Below are positions 61,918-64,000 of a stretch of DNA of 64,000 nt, in pieces. The stretch spans positions 2,105,501-2,169,500 of the forward strand of contig NZ_CP060393.1 in assembly GCF_014274685.1 (NCBI RefSeq), written 5' to 3'. Under the pieces are notes generated by a model. The model ran no database searches, was not told the DNA's origin, and saw only the letters and a list, made by a program, of their open reading frames with translations. The position numbers were made by a program, and so were the translations under genes. The stretch's first letter is position 1. The number at the start of each line of letters is the position of its first letter. Source of the stretch: Edaphobacter sp. 4G125 (GTDB taxonomy: Bacteria > Acidobacteriota > Terriglobia > Terriglobales > Acidobacteriaceae).

Positions 61918-61985
61918 CTCCTACAAGATATGTAGGAGTCATCAGCGCTTTTTAGACGCGGTTAGAGGCGGTACCCCATCGCCTT
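61918..61985 (-). promoter_or_regulatory. Fluoride riboswitch (crcB motif)
   Basis: On the minus strand the conserved core reads GGCGATGGGGTACCGCC, then TCTAACCGCG, then AAAGCGCTGATGACTCCTAC. The 3' CTCCTACA (61938-61931) pairs with TGTAGGAG (61925-61918), which holds the ribosome site AGGAG five bases before the CLC start. Fluoride binding would free that site. Confidence 0.93.
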
Positions 61986-62022
61986 CAGGATGTAATCAGG
62001 TTAACAAGGCTGCGGCAGATGG

Positions 62023-63255
62023 TCAAAGAGTTTGTGCGTGAGTTCGGATATGTTGGGGTTGAAGGCCCATTCCGATAAAACGCGCAGTGAGGTATTTGAA
62101 ACCGGGGATACGGGTAAGAATTCGCAGCGACAATGGGAGCTTCATCGGACCGGAGTCTCGCAGGGCGTGGTCGAGGATGCCGTGGGCGAAGATCTGGAAG
62201 CGCTGAGTGTAATGCACTGCCTTCTGGCGATACAACTGGACCTGCTGAAGATCATGCTGCGTGAGGGAATTGGATTGCAGCGCCTCAGTGAGGATGTTTG
62301 CAGTGGCGACGGCATCCTGCAGGGCGATGTTGATGCCGATGCCTCCGACGGGAGACATGGCGTGTGCGGCGTCTCCAATGCAAAGCAGGCCTGGTGATGA
62401 CCACTGTGCCAGATGATTTACCTGGACGGTCAGGAGTTTGACCTTGTCCCAGGAGTCGATCTCAGCGACGCGGTCGCTAAGGAAAGGAACGACTCGTGCG
62501 ATGCGTTGCTGGAAGGCATCGAGTCCTTGTTGCTGGATCTCCGCAAAGCCGTTTTTCGGGATCAGGAAAGCCACCTGGAAATAATCCAACCGATTGATGA
62601 GCACCATGAATGTCCCGTAGTTCGCATAACCAAGTCCGTTTTCAGGGTCGGAGGAGTGACGGGAGAGGCGGAGCCAGAGGACATCAATAGGGACTCCTTC
62701 TTCGACGAGGGGGAGGTGTGCTGCCTGCCGTGAGATGGCATGCCGTCCATCGCAGCCGATGGTGAGGGTCGCGGGAATCTCGGCTGAGCCATTGGGCGTG
62801 TTTGCCAGAACACCGGTCGTAACGCCATCGTTCTTCATCAGGCCCGTTGCCTCCCAGCCCATGCGGAGGGTGAAGGTAGGAAACTTTGAGGCCTCGTCAG
62901 AGAGGAAGTTGAGGAAGTCCCATTGAGGCATCAGGGCGACGAATTTTGCATGGGTGGGCAGGTGGGCGAGGTCAGCAATGGTAACGATCTCATCTCCGAT
63001 ACTGGCCGAGGCCTGAGTGATCCTGGAGTGGCGGATCTTCAACAGATCTTCCAGAAGACCGAGTTCGTACATCAACTCGAGCGTCGAGGGATGGATGGTG
63101 TCACCGCGGAAGTCGCGAAAGAAGTCCTGGTGCTTTTCGAGCACGGTGACTTGAATGCCGGAGCGGGCGAACAGGTAACCGAGCATGATGCCGGCAGGGC
63201 CTCCACCGACGATGCAGCAGGTGGTCTTCAGCGGATTGTTAGAGGCAGTTTCCAT
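62023..63255 (-). CDS. FAD-dependent monooxygenase (PHBH/UbiH-like)
   Basis: A 410-residue class A flavoprotein with the FAD motif CCIVGGGPAGIMLGYLFAR, a middle IGCDGRHAISR (the GDG/DG motif) and the second FAD motif LLCIGDAAHAMSPVGGIGINIALQDAV. The last part has SLRILTRIP. Such enzymes hydroxylate aromatic or quinone rings with NAD(P)H. ATG 63255 gives the normal N terminus; upstream frame is not conserved. It is divergent from the phosphatase gene. The substrate is unknown. Confidence 0.87.
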   Translation of the reverse strand: METASNNPLKTTCCIVGGGPAGIMLGYLFARSGIQVTVLEKHQDFFRDFRGDTIHPSTLELMYELGLLEDLLKIRHSRITQASASIGDEIVTIADLAHLPTHAKFVALMPQWDFLNFLSDEASKFPTFTLRMGWEATGLMKNDGVTTGVLANTPNGSAEIPATLTIGCDGRHAISRQAAHLPLVEEGVPIDVLWLRLSRHSSDPENGLGYANYGTFMVLINRLDYFQVAFLIPKNGFAEIQQQGLDAFQQRIARVVPFLSDRVAEIDSWDKVKLLTVQVNHLAQWSSPGLLCIGDAAHAMSPVGGIGINIALQDAVATANILTEALQSNSLTQHDLQQVQLYRQKAVHYTQRFQIFAHGILDHALRDSGPMKLPLSLRILTRIPGFKYLTARFIGMGLQPQHIRTHAQTL

Positions 63256-63323
63256 GGCTCGATGAGGGTAACAACGGGCTTTTCCAGGGTCAAAGCATTT
63301 GGGCTCCACGGTAAGCTGGATAT

Positions 63324-64000
63324 ATGACAACTGCGGTGCCTCGTTTAATTGTGTTCGACCTGGACGGAACCCTGATCGACTCACGAAAGGATCTTTGTAA
63401 CTCGGTGAATGCGATGCTGGTCCACCTGGGAAAACGAGCTCTTCCCGAGGAAGTGATTGCCAGCTATATCGGCGATGGCGCCTCGATGCTAGTGAGGCGG
63501 GCGCTGGGCGATCCCGAGGGCGATGCGCATGATGAGGAGTATGTCATCGAGGCTGTGAACTACTTCCTCGAGTATTACCGGATCCACAAGCTGGACTTTA
63601 CTTACGTCTACCCAGGCGCGATGGAGGCCCTGGCGGCGATTCGGGCTGCTCGGCCTGAGGTACTGATGGCAGTGTTGACGAACAAACCGGTTAATCCCTC
63701 AAGAGCGATCTGTGATCACTTTGGAATTTCGTCGTATATGTTCCAGAACTACGGGGGCAACAGCTTTCATACCAAAAAGCCTGATCCGCATGGATTGAAG
63801 ACACTGATCGCTGAAGCTTCAGCGATTGCCGGATCAGCGATCACTGCAACCGAGACCCTGATGATCGGGGACACGGATGTCGATGTTCTAACAGCGAGAG
63901 CCGTCGGCGCGGTTTCGGTAGGGTGCAGCTTTGGGCTGGCTCCAGAACGATTGGCAGCGGCTAAACCGGATTTTATGGCGAGCTCTGCGATGGCGTGGCT
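63324..64000 (+). CDS. gph: Phosphoglycolate phosphatase-like HAD hydrolase (3' end outside window)
   Basis: The frame from ATG 63324 is open to the end of the window (225 codons). HAD motifs: I VFDLDGTLIDSRKDL, II LTNKP, III KKPDP, IV MIGDTDVDVLTARAVG. The cap domain lies between I and II. These fit Gph, which removes phosphate from 2-phosphoglycolate formed in DNA repair or by oxygenation. Other HAD phosphatases look alike, so substrate is inferred. Confidence 0.85.
   Translation, partial: MTTAVPRLIVFDLDGTLIDSRKDLCNSVNAMLVHLGKRALPEEVIASYIGDGASMLVRRALGDPEGDAHDEEYVIEAVNYFLEYYRIHKLDFTYVYPGAMEALAAIRAARPEVLMAVLTNKPVNPSRAICDHFGISSYMFQNYGGNSFHTKKPDPHGLKTLIAEASAIAGSAITATETLMIGDTDVDVLTARAVGAVSVGCSFGLAPERLAAAKPDFMASSAMAW

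Overview
The window looks like chromosome from an acidobacterium of the Granulicella/Edaphobacter/Terriglobus type. This is inferred from moderately high GC, a B12-controlled TonB receptor with an N-terminal carboxypeptidase-regulatory-like segment, small secreted proteins of the 'ANIPFAF' kind, and scattered REP-like elements of the GTGTCATCCTGAGC type. I see no rRNA, prophage, insertion sequence or CRISPR array. Coding density is high, with short operons on both strands and several convergent overlaps.

Layout. 1-6.8 kb: the end of a chemosensory pair (cheB partial, cheR) and a large Lhr helicase. 6.8-12.3 kb (minus): a class A penicillin-binding protein, proS and a KdsD-like isomerase. 12.4-17.5 kb (plus): a TlpA-like thioredoxin with an orphan DsbD-alpha-like protein, an alaC-like aminotransferase, a glycosyltransferase, yegP and a quinone oxidoreductase. 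17.7-24.1 kb: a cobalamin riboswitch with its TonB receptor, then a sugar/sugar-acid set (zinc dehydrogenase, SDR, MFS transporter). 24.2-27.5 kb: a BlaI repressor / M56 membrane protease / secreted protein operon with a near-perfect operator on its own promoter. The protease and the secreted protein share an unusual 29-residue repeat.

27.9-36.4 kb: siroheme genes, a Cpx-like kinase/regulator with a divergent CpxP/Spy-like protein, a siroheme sulfite/nitrite reductase, an SGNH hydrolase and phoU. The reductase is preceded by a hidden 28-codon leader peptide with six Cys codons and a terminator hairpin, which reads as a cysteine attenuator. 36.6-46.3 kb: an amino-sugar region with GH20 hexosaminidase, NagA and a 1390-residue protein that joins a sodium:solute symporter, a beta-lactamase-fold hydrolase and a NamZ (DUF1343) exo-muramidase. 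A coiled-coil porin is divergent from it.

46.6-64 kb: secG with tRNA-Leu(GAG), an isoaspartyl peptidase, an L,D-transpeptidase, an ECF sigma factor with a cysteine-rich tail, a HAD hydrolase, a large secreted orphan, a PfkB kinase, an acyltransferase, a YdcF protein with a receiver-only regulator, uvrB, a histidine phosphatase, a CLC-type transporter under a fluoride riboswitch (so probably a fluoride exporter), a flavin monooxygenase and a partial phosphoglycolate phosphatase. The signals I rate highest are the three-part symporter/hydrolase/muramidase fusion, the cysteine leader peptide, and the BlaI/M56/repeat-protein operon.
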